The position numbers and the translations under genes are program-made. Under the pieces are notes generated by a model that saw only the letters and a list, made by a program, of their open reading frames with translations, was not told where the DNA came from and searched no databases. DNA of 64,000 nucleotides from Gammaproteobacteria bacterium (GTDB lineage Bacteria; Pseudomonadota; Gammaproteobacteria; Pseudomonadales; Azotimanducaceae), in contig VXNM01000010.1 of the NCBI GenBank assembly GCA_009840545.1, positions 716,627-780,626 of the forward strand, read 5' to 3'. Numbering within the stretch: the stretch's first letter is position 1; each line of letters begins with the position of its first letter. Positions 36,479-45,570 of this stretch are shown here, piece by piece.

Positions 36479-37080
36479 TTGAACCCTAAGTCACAAGATG
36501 TCGTCAAACAGGCAATCAAGGGCATTCCATTGGCTCAGCGAAACTATGAGAAGCTGTCAAACGGGGATTGGTTAGTTGGGTGTGAATACTCGCGACGACA
36601 ACCATCGCACAGCAAGTAAGAAAACTCCCAGATGTTGCGGCCGTCACTATCGAGAATAGTGTAGGATCAGCGATAACGGATGCCGGTGGAAATAAGAAGG
36701 GAAGACCAAACAAGAAACTACCTCTTCAAGGACGATTCGACATTGCTATTTGGAATAAGTCGTCTCCTAAAGGACTGATCGAAGTCAAGACATCCGTGTC
36801 GGGATACTCAAACCTAAAGAAGGATGTTTCCAAGCTGTGTACTGCTCTGGATAAAGCAAAGTCCATCAAATGGGCACAAATTGCATACTTCATGGAGTGT
36901 GGAAGCTCAACGACCGCGACTGCCGAAAACAGAGTCAATGTTTACACTGACAGAATTGACAGACAAGCAAGCGAACACATCAGTAAATTAGGCAAGAAGG
37001 TAACACTTCATCGAAGCAAGGTACGAGTTGAGGATGACTGGGCGTGGACTGCCGCAGTTCTAGAGATTGTGCGGCACTAA
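36479..37080 (+). pseudogene. PD-(D/E)XK nuclease-like protein, one frameshift
   Basis: TTG 36479 follows an excellent ribosome site (AAAGGAGGAA). The frame reads SQDVVKQAIKGIPLAQRNYE and GDWLVGCEY, then must shift between 36586 and 36616 to continue TIAQQVRKLPDVAAVTIENS. The core motif is GRFDIAIW-x6-GLIEVKTS, that is D...ExK, as in PD-(D/E)XK nucleases. The protein ends TAAVLEIVRH. Total length would be about 200 residues. It heads a row of three PD-(D/E)XK-type genes. Because only one shift is seen in an otherwise intact gene, it may be a sequence error. Confidence 0.6.
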
Positions 37081-37511
37081 AGTAAAGGGACGTTGTTTGT
37101 GGCTCAACTTGCCAAGCGACTGCTCAACCTATTCTCCCATGGACTGAGCGGAGCATCGATTGAGTGTGATGATTCAAACCATCGTCGAAATTGAGCTTCC
37201 ATACCACTACCAGTTCACTCTTTGCTACAGGTATAAATGGAACGTTTGGTTAGATCCCGCGAGCCTTAGTTTGCCCTGCGGTAGCCTAGCTCAATTGAGC
37301 ATAGTCTTGGCTGTCGTGGTTATCCGCCAAACAGGTGAATGGATTTCTCGCTGCTGGACGACAGTCAAGATTAAAAAGGGTGACGGAGATTCGTTGGCCG
37401 AGGTAGTAGTAGAAGCGAATAGCATTCGCGTGATTGTCGGGTACATTTCTCTTGGGAAAACAGAATCACATACTCTTCAACATTTGACAACCAACAGAAA
37501 TGGGAGCATTC
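37081..37511. other. Intergenic region
   Basis: A plus-strand frame from 37160 overlaps the next gene and shows no domain. I see no gene, repeat or terminator that I can support. Confidence 0.35.
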
Positions 37512-38234
37512 ATGAAGACTCTGAGCGTTCAAGCAGTGTTTGACCGAATGGACAAATGGCGTAACTTTCCCGCTTACGCACTTGAACGACGTTCCGACAT
37601 ATTTTTTAGTTTCTTTCTAGCGAGGCTACTCGATGCCGAATTCGGCATTGGCAGCGAAAGCGCAGTCATTCCCGAATTTCCATTAAAGAAAGATGCGAAC
37701 AACCAATCAAGAAAAGTTGATTTTTTCGTAATCTCCGAGGATAGGCAACAGTCCTTTCTCGTCGAACTGAAGACTGACAGAAATTCACTTAGTGAGCCAC
37801 AACTCAATTACCTTCAAGAAGCATCTCGAAGTCGACTTTGTACATTGACTGCAGATGTAAAACGTATTGCCCAAAACGCGGACACAGACAAAAGGCGTAA
37901 ATATTTGCACTTACTCAATCACCTTGCTGAGCTGAATCTGATAGAGCTTGACAAGAAGCTACGATTGGATTCTTTCGATCCTCCTTTCCGGATACGTCAG
38001 TACATGGAATCCACAACGCGCGTAGAACCAATCGACTTGCGGCCCAAAGTTGTATGTCTAGTACCAGAAATTCCATGTGTAGCAAGCCAGTACCCCGATT
38101 TTGAATGGATGTCGTTTGAAGTACTTGCAAATTGCATCAAAAAAGAAGGATCGATTGGAAGGCGCTTCGCTAAGAGTCTCAGACTTTGGGCATCACATGA
38201 AGCTGGACACATTGACGACAAACCGTCAGACTGA
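37512..38234 (+). CDS. PD-(D/E)XK-like protein, second of three
   Basis: From ATG 37512 (GGGAG just upstream; ATG 37500 is the alternative) the product is 240 residues. The nuclease-type core is RKVDFFVISEDRQQSFLVELKTD: Asp in the first strand and ExK in the second, about 17 residues apart. YALERRSDIFFSFFLARLLD precedes it and a helix with SEPQLNYLQEASRSRL follows. This fits the restriction-endonuclease-like fold. It has no signal peptide. The next gene starts 27 bp downstream, so the two probably share a transcript. The role may be DNA defence. No methyltransferase is nearby. Confidence 0.65.
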   Translation: MKTLSVQAVFDRMDKWRNFPAYALERRSDIFFSFFLARLLDAEFGIGSESAVIPEFPLKKDANNQSRKVDFFVISEDRQQSFLVELKTDRNSLSEPQLNYLQEASRSRLCTLTADVKRIAQNADTDKRRKYLHLLNHLAELNLIELDKKLRLDSFDPPFRIRQYMESTTRVEPIDLRPKVVCLVPEIPCVASQYPDFEWMSFEVLANCIKKEGSIGRRFAKSLRLWASHEAGHIDDKPSD

Positions 38235-38261
38235 ACAAAGAAACGAGACAGAACGCAACCG

Positions 38262-39287
38262 ATGAATTCACCGAACTTATTCAATTATGCGACGAAGGAA
38301 CTGTCGCAGGATGCCATGATCTGTTGGTTAATCGCATTTGCAGGTATGCAATCAGTGAGAAATCCAGCTGAAGTGGAGTTGCGTCAATGTGGTCGTGAGC
38401 TACTAAACGCTCTTTTTTCAAAATGGCAATTCACGCCGACAGTTTATGAGCGCGTGGAAGTGTTTCAACAAGAAAAGCACATTGACGTGTTGGTACGAAT
38501 AAATGAACGCCACGTCTTGTTAATTGAGGACAAGACCTTAACCAGAGATCACGATGACCAACTAACCCGATATCGAAACTTAGTGACCGAAGGAAAGACA
38601 CTGCTCCGCAATGTCAATACAGATGAGGTATTTCCCATCTATTTCAAGACAGGCAACCATTCTCTACGGGAACGCGAATATGCGAAATCCTGCAATTATC
38701 GTGTGTTCGACCGAAACGACTTTCTCAGTGTTCTTGAGTCGTACCAGGGAAATAACGAGATTTTCGTTGACTTTCGCAACCATCTGAAGAACTGGCAATT
38801 GGAAACTGAGAACTTTCGGCAGTGGACTAGTAAAGGAGAGAAGACAGATAGAGGTTGGCAAGGACTTTATCGGTGGATTGAGGAGAACTATCTGGTCGGG
38901 TGCAATGACAATTGGGGCCCTCTGGGAAGCCGTAACGAAGGATTCATTGGCAACTGGATTGAACCAACTGCTACGAGCGAGAACAGCAGATTTGCAATCT
39001 GGATCGAGCGGGACAAGATTGGATTTCGACTGTTCGGTAGTAAGAACAAACCATGTGCGGAAGGAATGAACCACGAGAAACAATATTGGGCTGATGCATT
39101 TGTAGAGAATGGCTCTGGTCGATTCACTTCGCCTGGCCGACTTGACGCAACGAGAACGAAACCAATGTGTGTGGCACAGTGGCGTGGCTGGTTGGTTTTT
39201 GGAGACAATGGACTTCTCGATTTGACCGCATCACTCAAAAACCTAAAAGATGCAAGGGAGATTCTCGTAACAACGATTCAACAATAA
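38262..39287 (+). CDS. PD-(D/E)XK nuclease superfamily protein, third of three
   Basis: The 341-residue product begins LFNYATKELSQDAMICWLIA, the conserved N-terminal motif of the PDDEXK_4-type family (SQDA followed by W). The core is EKHIDVLVRINERHVLLIEDKTLT with Asp and ExK, followed by DHDDQLTRYRN. The C-terminal 150 residues are a separate domain with many Trp (GWQGLYRWIEENYL, CVAQWRGWLVF). Such proteins are common in accessory islands and phage-defence neighbourhoods, and their substrates are mostly unknown. It lies directly after the second nuclease-like gene. Confidence 0.8.
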   Translation: MNSPNLFNYATKELSQDAMICWLIAFAGMQSVRNPAEVELRQCGRELLNALFSKWQFTPTVYERVEVFQQEKHIDVLVRINERHVLLIEDKTLTRDHDDQLTRYRNLVTEGKTLLRNVNTDEVFPIYFKTGNHSLREREYAKSCNYRVFDRNDFLSVLESYQGNNEIFVDFRNHLKNWQLETENFRQWTSKGEKTDRGWQGLYRWIEENYLVGCNDNWGPLGSRNEGFIGNWIEPTATSENSRFAIWIERDKIGFRLFGSKNKPCAEGMNHEKQYWADAFVENGSGRFTSPGRLDATRTKPMCVAQWRGWLVFGDNGLLDLTASLKNLKDAREILVTTIQQ

Positions 39288-39376
39288 GGCCGAATTCATT
39301 CCGACACTCGATTAGCGGCGAATCAAGCTACCTACCTTCCATAGCTATTGATCTTGGTGGCTTCAACGGATTTCCT

Positions 39377-39628
39377 TCACGATGGTTTGATTTGTTCGGT
39401 CTTGTTGGAAGTAATGAGAGATTCAACTCTCTCATTCAGTTTCTTCAGCTGGACTATAACCTCTGCAAGAAGCTTGTTCGTTTGAATGTGGTCATGATGT
39501 ACCCCTTGAGTAGTATCGTTGTATAGTTTCTTGGCTTCATCGCTTAGAATAGTGGTGACTCTCCGCAGTTCAAGTGGCTGTGATGGGAAGATTACCCAAG
39601 TCTTGAGCAAAAGGAAGCTAACGGCCAA
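39377..39628 (-). CDS. Possible small coiled-coil protein
   Basis: The C-terminal 50 residues (SDEAKKLYNDTTQGVHHDHI, TNKLLAEVIVQLKKLNERVE) have clear heptad spacing and look like a real short protein. The N-terminal part is less convincing and the start has no good ribosome site. It faces the nuclease-like genes. Confidence 0.35.
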   Translation of the reverse strand: MAVSFLLLKTWVIFPSQPLELRRVTTILSDEAKKLYNDTTQGVHHDHIQTNKLLAEVIVQLKKLNERVESLITSNKTEQIKPS

Positions 39629-39803
39629 ACTCGAATCTTAGTTATCCTCTGCCGTAGATTATTGCTAGCCATCATTTAGAGTCGAAAGTGCTACCAGTTA
39701 CGACGGATTGTCTTGGTAAGTTTCCGACAAACAGTGATACGTAGTGTCATTGGGCAAAGCACATTGCCTTCTAGCAATCCTTGCCCAATAGCAGCACGAT
39801 TAT

Positions 39804-41216
39804 TCAATCGACGTGTTCACTCATCCAGGTCAATGGCTTCCCTGTACCTGCATCACAAACTCCATCGAGGATTGGTGGAGAATCCACACCCGCTGTCGCT
39901 TTGTCTAATTGATCCTGAGTTAGTCCTCGAGCCGGAGCGCTGTTTTTGAAGAAGTAGTCCAGTGCAAAGTCAACTCCGGAGATGTCTGCCTGATTGAGAT
40001 TGGTACCAGAGAAAACAGCTGAAGCACAGTTAGCTCCGACTAACTCGGCATTGCTCAAGTCGGCGTCAGTTAAATTTGCTCCCCTGCCTCCAAGGTTTGC
40101 ATAACGAAGTGTGGTACCCGAGAGGTCAGCACCTCTTAGACGTGCCGCTCGAAGATCTGCCCTCGTAAGGATTGCCCCTCCCATGTCAGCACCTTCGAGT
40201 TTAGCTCCTCCAAGCGATACGGCCGCCATGTCAGCGTTACCCAGGACAGATTCTTGTAAGTCAACTCCTTCCAACATTGCGCCACTTAGTTTCGAAGGGA
40301 ATATTTTCCCTCCCCACAGATTCTCCGAGGCGAGATCCACCAGGGAAAGATCAGCACCCTTTAAGCTCGAACTAGACAGATTCGCTCCAGTGAGATCTAT
40401 CCGCCTCATGTCCACTTTGTTCAAATTGCTGTTTAAGAGGGAAGCCGCTCCCAAGTTCGCTCCCGTCAGTCGCGAGTTGCAAAATCGCGCACCCCAACAC
40501 CGAATTCTTTGCAGGTCAGCTTTCGTGAAGTCAATGTTGGAGAAATTGGGTTCTTGAAGAGTCAATCCGGCAAGCGAAGTCTGCCTCAGATTCACTCTAA
40601 AGTCTTCTCTATTCTCTAAGTCGATTTGCTCTTCCCCGCGTTGCGCAATCACCCTCATGGCTTCCTCAACATCACTCGCAATTGCCTTAGCCGTGGGAAT
40701 AGATTTTTTCGGTAGCAAGTACGCTTGGTTATTGTTTTTCGGTACCTCAGGTACGGACAGATATTCTCTGAATTCTGCTGATTGTTCAGCATTTGTCTGG
40801 GTAGTATTGTTGATTGTTGTGCTCTTACTTACTACAAAGGCCGCCAAAACCCTCATTGACTGCAAGTGAAAGTCCTCAGGATGTTCTCTCGCCAGTTGAG
40901 CTAGTACATGAATGCCTCCCAATCGAACTGCCAAGTTGTCAACGTTTCCCACCATTTCAACACCTTTTTGATAACGGTCGTTGAGTAAACTGCGAGCCGC
41001 CGTTTTTGCCTGCCTTTCGGCCACAATGCTGCGCCAGACTGCAAGCGGAATAGCGATTAGGCCCGCAACAACCAATCCAACGTTACGCAATGTCGTGCTG
41101 CCCGACTCATTTTTCGTGAGCCAATCGAAAAAAGAAACAAGTATGTCAAGTGCAGTTGTCAGGCCAAGGGAAAGGCAAAGACAAAAAAACTGTCCCATAG
41201 GAACAATCGTTAGCAT
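39804..41216 (-). CDS. Pentapeptide-repeat membrane protein
   Basis: The 470-residue product has two N-terminal membrane segments. A known linker follows (NVGLVVAGLIAIPLAVWRSI, AERQAKTAARSLLNDRYQKG and VRLGGIHVLAQLAREHPEDF). A C-terminal run of A(D/N)Lxx repeats covers residues of about 220-430 (TKADLQRIRC, TGANLGAASL, EGADMGGAIL, TRADLRAARL, RGADLSGTTL). Such repeats form a right-handed quadrilateral beta-helix. This architecture is a recognised but uncharacterised bacterial family. It is alone in its transcript. Confidence 0.88.
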   Translation of the reverse strand: MLTIVPMGQFFCLCLSLGLTTALDILVSFFDWLTKNESGSTTLRNVGLVVAGLIAIPLAVWRSIVAERQAKTAARSLLNDRYQKGVEMVGNVDNLAVRLGGIHVLAQLAREHPEDFHLQSMRVLAAFVVSKSTTINNTTQTNAEQSAEFREYLSVPEVPKNNNQAYLLPKKSIPTAKAIASDVEEAMRVIAQRGEEQIDLENREDFRVNLRQTSLAGLTLQEPNFSNIDFTKADLQRIRCWGARFCNSRLTGANLGAASLLNSNLNKVDMRRIDLTGANLSSSSLKGADLSLVDLASENLWGGKIFPSKLSGAMLEGVDLQESVLGNADMAAVSLGGAKLEGADMGGAILTRADLRAARLRGADLSGTTLRYANLGGRGANLTDADLSNAELVGANCASAVFSGTNLNQADISGVDFALDYFFKNSAPARGLTQDQLDKATAGVDSPPILDGVCDAGTGKPLTWMSEHVD

Positions 41217-41737
41217 TTCAGGTTCAAGTAGATCCGATTGGAATTGGGAGGCATCTGTAAACCAAAAGTACTCCAGTTTCGAGCTTCGACTGGACGTTGA
41301 CTTTTGAGCGCGAGTGGTCGCCCGGGTGAGTTTGTAGGGGAGGCGGTGAGTTCACCCGATTTTGGCAACCTTTGCCGATTTCGGACTGTTTTCGCTGATT
41401 TGGCGCATTCTGCGTCATTCAAATGCTGGAAAAATGTGCATTTTCATCAAGTTTTACGCCATGGGTGCCAGCGAATCGGGCTTGTCATGTTTAGCTCAAT
41501 GGGTCCAACATCATGGCTCGTGCTGTCAGTTGAGACTCCCAGTTTCCAAGTTTCATCTCCGTCTCAGCCAAACGCTGCCGTATGCGCAGGAGTAATGCGA
41601 GACAACGCATTCAAAAACACCGAAAATATACAAATTGCTCAATTCTTGAAGACTTTACTGACTTGGAAGCGTGCTTTCAAGCTTTCAAATCACCAATCGC
41701 GTTGTCCGCTCTGCTTTGACTGAGCATCCCGTTATCT
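41217..41737. other. Intergenic region
   Basis: About 520 bp. One plus-strand frame (41304-41723) is open but antisense-like in composition and has no domain or ribosome site. Nothing else is seen. Confidence 0.35.
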
Positions 41738-42544
41738 TTAGGGGTCAGGGAGCTCTCTCAAATTGTTGCCCTTGGTTTTGTCTGCTTTGGTCGCAAGGTA
41801 CGGTTTGCCAGCTTTTCTGTCTTTAACCTCTATCAGTGATTCAATTCCGAGTGGTCCGCGAGAAAAGTACACAATGTTCTTGGATTGAATGTCGTCAATG
41901 GCGTCTTCAACTCTTCGAGACTTCCATTCTTCTGCCGGATTGTGGAGTTCCAATATTTTTTTGGTCAGCCGCCTCTTCTTTGTATGGGTGACAATGCGTT
42001 TGTTGTTGCTTTTTTCCTCTTCGTCCTCCTGTTCCTTGTCGTCGACTGAATCCGCTGAGGCTTCTTTGGACGAATTTGCTTGCGCATGCGATTTGGCACG
42101 GTGCTTCATCCAAGCTCTTGCCGCAGACTCTATAGGCACATACAGTCCTCCTGCCGCACCAAGCGACCAGAAAATCAAAGCAGCGGACACTAACCAGTTG
42201 GGAAGACCTGCGAACCATTTTGGTAGACCCTGCTGAGCGGAAATCTGTTGAAGCTGATCCTTCAGATCATTCGTCGACTGGAGAACTTCCGCAACCGATT
42301 CTCCCATTTCACTCTGTACTGTATTCGTAATGGCTTCTACATCGAGCCCGGAGATCAGGGCCTCTAGACCCTCAATCCGATCGTTCACACGATTTTCAAT
42401 TTCGCTGATTTCTGATTGGAGCCTTTCTACAGCATCATCTAGATCTGCTACCGTCGGGTGTGTTTCTGGGCCAGGATGTGCTGTCGAGTGTATAGCAAAC
42501 AAAACAGCTAGCGTAGCGCCAGTCAAGAGTTTGAGTCTTTTCAT
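41738..42544 (-). CDS. Exported, membrane-anchored coiled-coil protein
   Basis: The 268-residue product has a signal peptide (MKRLKLLTGATLAVLFAIHS, cut near STAHP). A long coiled coil follows (VADLDDAVERLQSEISEIEN), then a membrane span near residues 118-138 (WLVSAALIFWSLGAAGGLYV). A charged cytoplasmic tail has Asp/Glu and Lys-rich blocks. The tail ends in a small domain (ILELHNPAEEWKSRRVEDAI, GPLGIESLIEVKDRKAGKPY). GGGAGGAAC precedes the ATG. The layout suggests a periplasmic sensor or tether coupled to a cytoplasmic domain. No family is recognised. Confidence 0.6.
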   Translation of the reverse strand: MKRLKLLTGATLAVLFAIHSTAHPGPETHPTVADLDDAVERLQSEISEIENRVNDRIEGLEALISGLDVEAITNTVQSEMGESVAEVLQSTNDLKDQLQQISAQQGLPKWFAGLPNWLVSAALIFWSLGAAGGLYVPIESAARAWMKHRAKSHAQANSSKEASADSVDDKEQEDEEEKSNNKRIVTHTKKRRLTKKILELHNPAEEWKSRRVEDAIDDIQSKNIVYFSRGPLGIESLIEVKDRKAGKPYLATKADKTKGNNLRELPDP

Positions 42545-42868
42545 TGTTCCTCCCTTGATTAGTTGCTGGCGAGTCTTTACATGCGGGTAAATCTTGGCCC
42601 ATTTGCACTATCGTCTAGAAGAAACCAGGTACAACCTAGTACACGCGCTAAGAGGTCATCTAAATGTCTTTCGCAGACGCTTCTCGACGTGCAAAATTCT
42701 TTGAGTTCTATGCCAAATGTCGGCACTATACAGTCGCGGCATCGCTTTTAAATCGGCAAATAACAAACGAGCAACTATTTCGTTCTATATGGGGTCGGGA
42801 ACGACAATTTCAAGTGTGAACTGAATTCCACTGTAATCTGGTTTTGTGTCTGTCCAAAAAGGATTGTC

Positions 42869-42930
42869 GTAATTTCTCGCTATAGAGAAATTTCGTCCTT
42901 CATGGCGACACAGCCTTCCCCTCCAAGAAC
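42869..42930. repeat. Remnant of an IS3-type element end
   Basis: TAGAGAAATTTCGT followed by TTCATGGC and CAGCCTTCC matches the left part of the IS3 element (about 34994-35035) with a few changes. The rest of 42545-43139 (about 595 bp) holds no gene I can support. Confidence 0.5.
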
Positions 42931-43139
42931 CTCGTGAACTAGTCAATGCACACATCTTGTCGAAAGTTATTGCAATCTTTACTCGTCTTGAACCAGCTAC
43001 TGTTCTTTCAACACTGAATTACAACTTTTCATCCTGCTTCGGCCAAAGAACCAAGGCAAATCGAATACACGGACGATTCTTCAAGAAGTTGCCGTTACTG
43101 TCGCATCTTCTGATCCGCCAGGTTAAGGCAGACTGAACG

Positions 43140-43613
43140 CTAGCCAGTTGGGATTGTGTGGTAATTCTTCATCCAACAAGACCACTCATTAACAAAGCCT
43201 TGCTTGATTCCAGAAGGTCTCTGGTTGAAAAGAAGCACAAAGTGAGGTTTTACTAAGTTGAGGTCGACATATTGGTTGTCGAAAATCTCTTGGAGTCGCG
43301 TGACTTTTAAGTCGAGCTGCCTGGAGTTCCAGCATGTGTAGGCTTTTGTCTCCACCAGCACAACGTGCGTTGTATCCGGGATTCTTTCTTCAGCAAATGC
43401 AATAAGCAGTTCAAACTCGCGTTGGTTCGAATTGAACCCTTCGCTTGAAACCGGCATAGGAGGAGGCTCTCCCCTCGGTTCCGTATGCAAGAGTTTCAGA
43501 TCCGATTCAATCCAATCGAGATGGTAGTCGGTTGCACAGAAGACGTTTGCAGGAATGTTCGGAGCACCTATGCATTTGGGGAGTTTTTTCCGATAAGCAG
43601 GAGCTATGGGCAA
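43140..43613 (-). CDS. Possible PD-(D/E)XK-related protein
   Basis: The 157-residue frame includes QREFELLIAFAEERIPDTTH followed by VVLVETKAYTCWNSRQLDLK. ETK after a hydrophobic strand fits an ExK motif, and a Glu (FELL) takes the place of the first acidic residue. The hydrophobic tail PHFVLLFNQRP also resembles a core strand. The start codon is uncertain: TTG 43613 is the first available, with no ribosome site. The frame overlaps the antisense of the start region of the gene at 43695. It may be the fourth nuclease-like protein of this island. Confidence 0.45.
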   Translation of the reverse strand: MPIAPAYRKKLPKCIGAPNIPANVFCATDYHLDWIESDLKLLHTEPRGEPPPMPVSSEGFNSNQREFELLIAFAEERIPDTTHVVLVETKAYTCWNSRQLDLKVTRLQEIFDNQYVDLNLVKPHFVLLFNQRPSGIKQGFVNEWSCWMKNYHTIPTG

Positions 43614-43694
43614 TTCTTTGGAAATTATAAACCTAACTTGACAAATAGGTGGGAACCTGTTGGACTGTGTAGGAGACTGTGGGAGGAAACACCA

Positions 43695-43919
43695 GTGAAA
43701 ATAAGCTCCAATAGCAAAGGAATTTCGTTTATGCCAGAGTCAGTTGAAGAACTGGACGCTTTGGTATTGTTTGTGGAAGGACTTAGAGGTCTTTCAGTCA
43801 GAGACGGGATAATTAGTGACGAGGACATTAAGCTCCTCAGGACATATCGCCATCAGCGAGACCTTAACAGGGGAAAGTCCGTTCGTGTCGATCCGTCTCT
43901 GGAGCTGTCGGCGAATTGA
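43695..43919 (+). CDS. Small protein of unknown function, 74 residues
   Basis: GTG 43695 follows GGGAGGA at a spacing of 7 bases. The product reads ISFMPESVEELDALVLFVEG and SDEDIKLLRTYRHQRDLNRG, which is helical and acidic-basic alternating. An upstream extension of the frame to 43485 is open but lies opposite the 43140-43613 gene and has no start signal. No family is recognised. Confidence 0.5.
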   Translation: MKISSNSKGISFMPESVEELDALVLFVEGLRGLSVRDGIISDEDIKLLRTYRHQRDLNRGKSVRVDPSLELSAN

Positions 43920-44042
43920 TCGATTTAGCTGGGCAGTTCCTCTACAATTGGGCAAGTAGAGATAACAGGTAGAGTTCACCTCGGCATCTTTCACTTTGCC
44001 TAGTGATTCAAGGGCTTCATATAGTGTAAGCGAGTAGTAGTT

Positions 44043-44210
44043 TTAATCATCTTCGTCGCACTCGATGTCCCAGGTGATAATGTATTCGCACTCTTTGTCT
44101 GCCAAAGTAAACTCCGTGGTCTTCTGATTAAGGCGAATTGCTGTATTGTACGACAACTGATCTTCTAATTCGTTCTTAACCGAACTCTTGCGTTCGGCTA
44201 TACCGCCCAT
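44043..44210 (-). CDS. 55-residue acidic protein
   Basis: ATG 44208-44210 with AAGGTA upstream opens a complete 55-codon frame: MGGIAERKSSVKNELEDQLS then IRLNQKTTEFTLADKECEYI, ending WDIECDEDD. Codon use is ordinary. The two cysteines and acidic tail (CDEDD) could bind metal, but that is speculation. It is divergent from the IS1595 transposase gene, sharing a 69-bp AT-rich promoter region. Confidence 0.5.
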   Translation of the reverse strand: MGGIAERKSSVKNELEDQLSYNTAIRLNQKTTEFTLADKECEYIITWDIECDEDD

Positions 44211-44279
44211 TACCTTGTTTTACCGTATGATATATGATATAATGTAAACAGGAACTATATCATTTAATTCAGGTGAAAC

Positions 44280-45260
44280 ATGAAGAAACAGAGAAAGAAA
44301 GCGCCTGGGCAAGCCCACCGGAAGGGAATCACATTGTTGGAGCTCCTCCGTATGTTTCCTGACGAATCCACAGCCACTCGCTGGTTCGAGTCTGTCAGGT
44401 GGGAAAATGTCCGGTATTGCGGTCACTGTGGTTCGATTGCGACCCAAAAGACCAAGACCGGCAAACCCATGCCGTATTGGTGTAGGGATTGCAAGAGCTA
44501 CTTTTCAGTGCGAACCAACACGCCTATGGAATCGAGCAGGATACCTCTACACAAGTGGGGCATTGCCATCTACTTGCTGTGCACAAATCCCAAGGGCATA
44601 AGTAGCTTGAAGATGCACCGAGAAATTGGCATATCGCAGAAGTCGGCCTGGCACATGGTTCACAGGATCAGGGAAGGTCTTGGTATACAGGAAGGGGATG
44701 CACATTTCCGTGAACCTGTTGAGGTGGACGAAGCGTATATGGGAGGTAAGGAGGGCAACAAGCACTCCAGCAAGAAACTGAGAATGGGTCGTGGTATGGT
44801 GGGGAAGACGGCAGTAGTCGGTATCAAGACTCGACACTCTGGGGAGGTCTATGCACGAACAGTGAAGTCAACTGACCGGAAGACACTGCACGGAATCATC
44901 CGGAAGCATGTGAGAAAGGGAGCGAGAGTCTATACGGACGAAGCCAGGGCATACAAGAAACTCCACGGCTACAGGCACCAGAGCGTTAAGCATTCTGTGG
45001 GGCAATATGTGGATGGAATGGCGCACACGAACGGAATGGAAAGTTTCTGGTCAATGCTGAAACGCGGCTACCACGGAACCTACCATAAGATGAGTCCGAA
45101 GCATCTGGACCGGTACTGCAACGAGTTCGCAGGAAGGCACAACATTAGGCAAATGGACACATTGGAGCAAATGGAGGAAGTTGTACGGCAGATGAACGGC
45201 AGGACCTTGCCGTACAACAGGCTAATTGGAACGCAAAAATGTAAATGCTTAGTGAAGTAA
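44280..45260 (+). CDS. IS1595-family transposase, apparently intact
   Basis: The 326-residue protein has an N-terminal zinc ribbon (CGHCGSIATQ...YWCRDCKSYFSVRT). The ISXO2-like DDE domain follows: VEVDEAYMGGKEGNKH, VYTDEARAYKK and HTNGMESFWSMLKRGYHGTY. All catalytic positions are present, with the usual D/D/N-E arrangement, and the length is typical. No clear terminal inverted repeats were found around it, so the element limits are unknown. AGGTG precedes the ATG. It is unrelated in sequence detail to the remnant at 33360-33990. Confidence 0.92.
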   Translation: MKKQRKKAPGQAHRKGITLLELLRMFPDESTATRWFESVRWENVRYCGHCGSIATQKTKTGKPMPYWCRDCKSYFSVRTNTPMESSRIPLHKWGIAIYLLCTNPKGISSLKMHREIGISQKSAWHMVHRIREGLGIQEGDAHFREPVEVDEAYMGGKEGNKHSSKKLRMGRGMVGKTAVVGIKTRHSGEVYARTVKSTDRKTLHGIIRKHVRKGARVYTDEARAYKKLHGYRHQSVKHSVGQYVDGMAHTNGMESFWSMLKRGYHGTYHKMSPKHLDRYCNEFAGRHNIRQMDTLEQMEEVVRQMNGRTLPYNRLIGTQKCKCLVK

Positions 45261-45338
45261 TTTGTTTTTGAATATTAAATATGTGCATAATATGCACGAC
45301 TGGCACCATGCCAGGCATGTAACAAAGAGGAGCAAGAC

Positions 45339-45377
45339 ATGTCGCCACGAAACAACTCAACTGCACCACCAAAGTAG
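45339..45377 (+). CDS. Possible 12-codon ORF with strong ribosome site
   Basis: AGAGGAG precedes ATG at good spacing, and the frame reads MSPRNNSTAPPK then TAG. It may be a translated micro-ORF of the IS1595 region or a truncated gene start. It is too short for any family assignment. Confidence 0.2.
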   Translation: MSPRNNSTAPPK

Positions 45378-45570
45378 TTCCGAGTGAGCAGATCACGTAT
45401 TTATACGGGTTCTGTTCGATTCACATCCCAGTCACTCATATATTACCTGCCGTTAGGCTCTTGCTGAAGTCTTTGAGACTGGTACAGGGTAAAACATTTA
45501 ATGTGCAAGGTTGGCACATTGTTGAGAGCTACCCGTTCACTTGAAGCAGTCACCGCAACAAAGCAAGCCT

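Noticed and set aside
37160-37543. 127-codon plus-strand frame before the second nuclease-like gene
   Set aside because: It overlaps the next gene in another frame, has no ribosome site and no recognisable domain.
41304-41723. 139-codon plus-strand frame
   Set aside because: No ribosome site, no domain and an unusual residue mix.
43485-43694. Upstream extension of the gene at 43695
   Set aside because: It lies antisense to the 43140-43613 frame and lacks start signals; the GTG at 43695 has a strong ribosome site.
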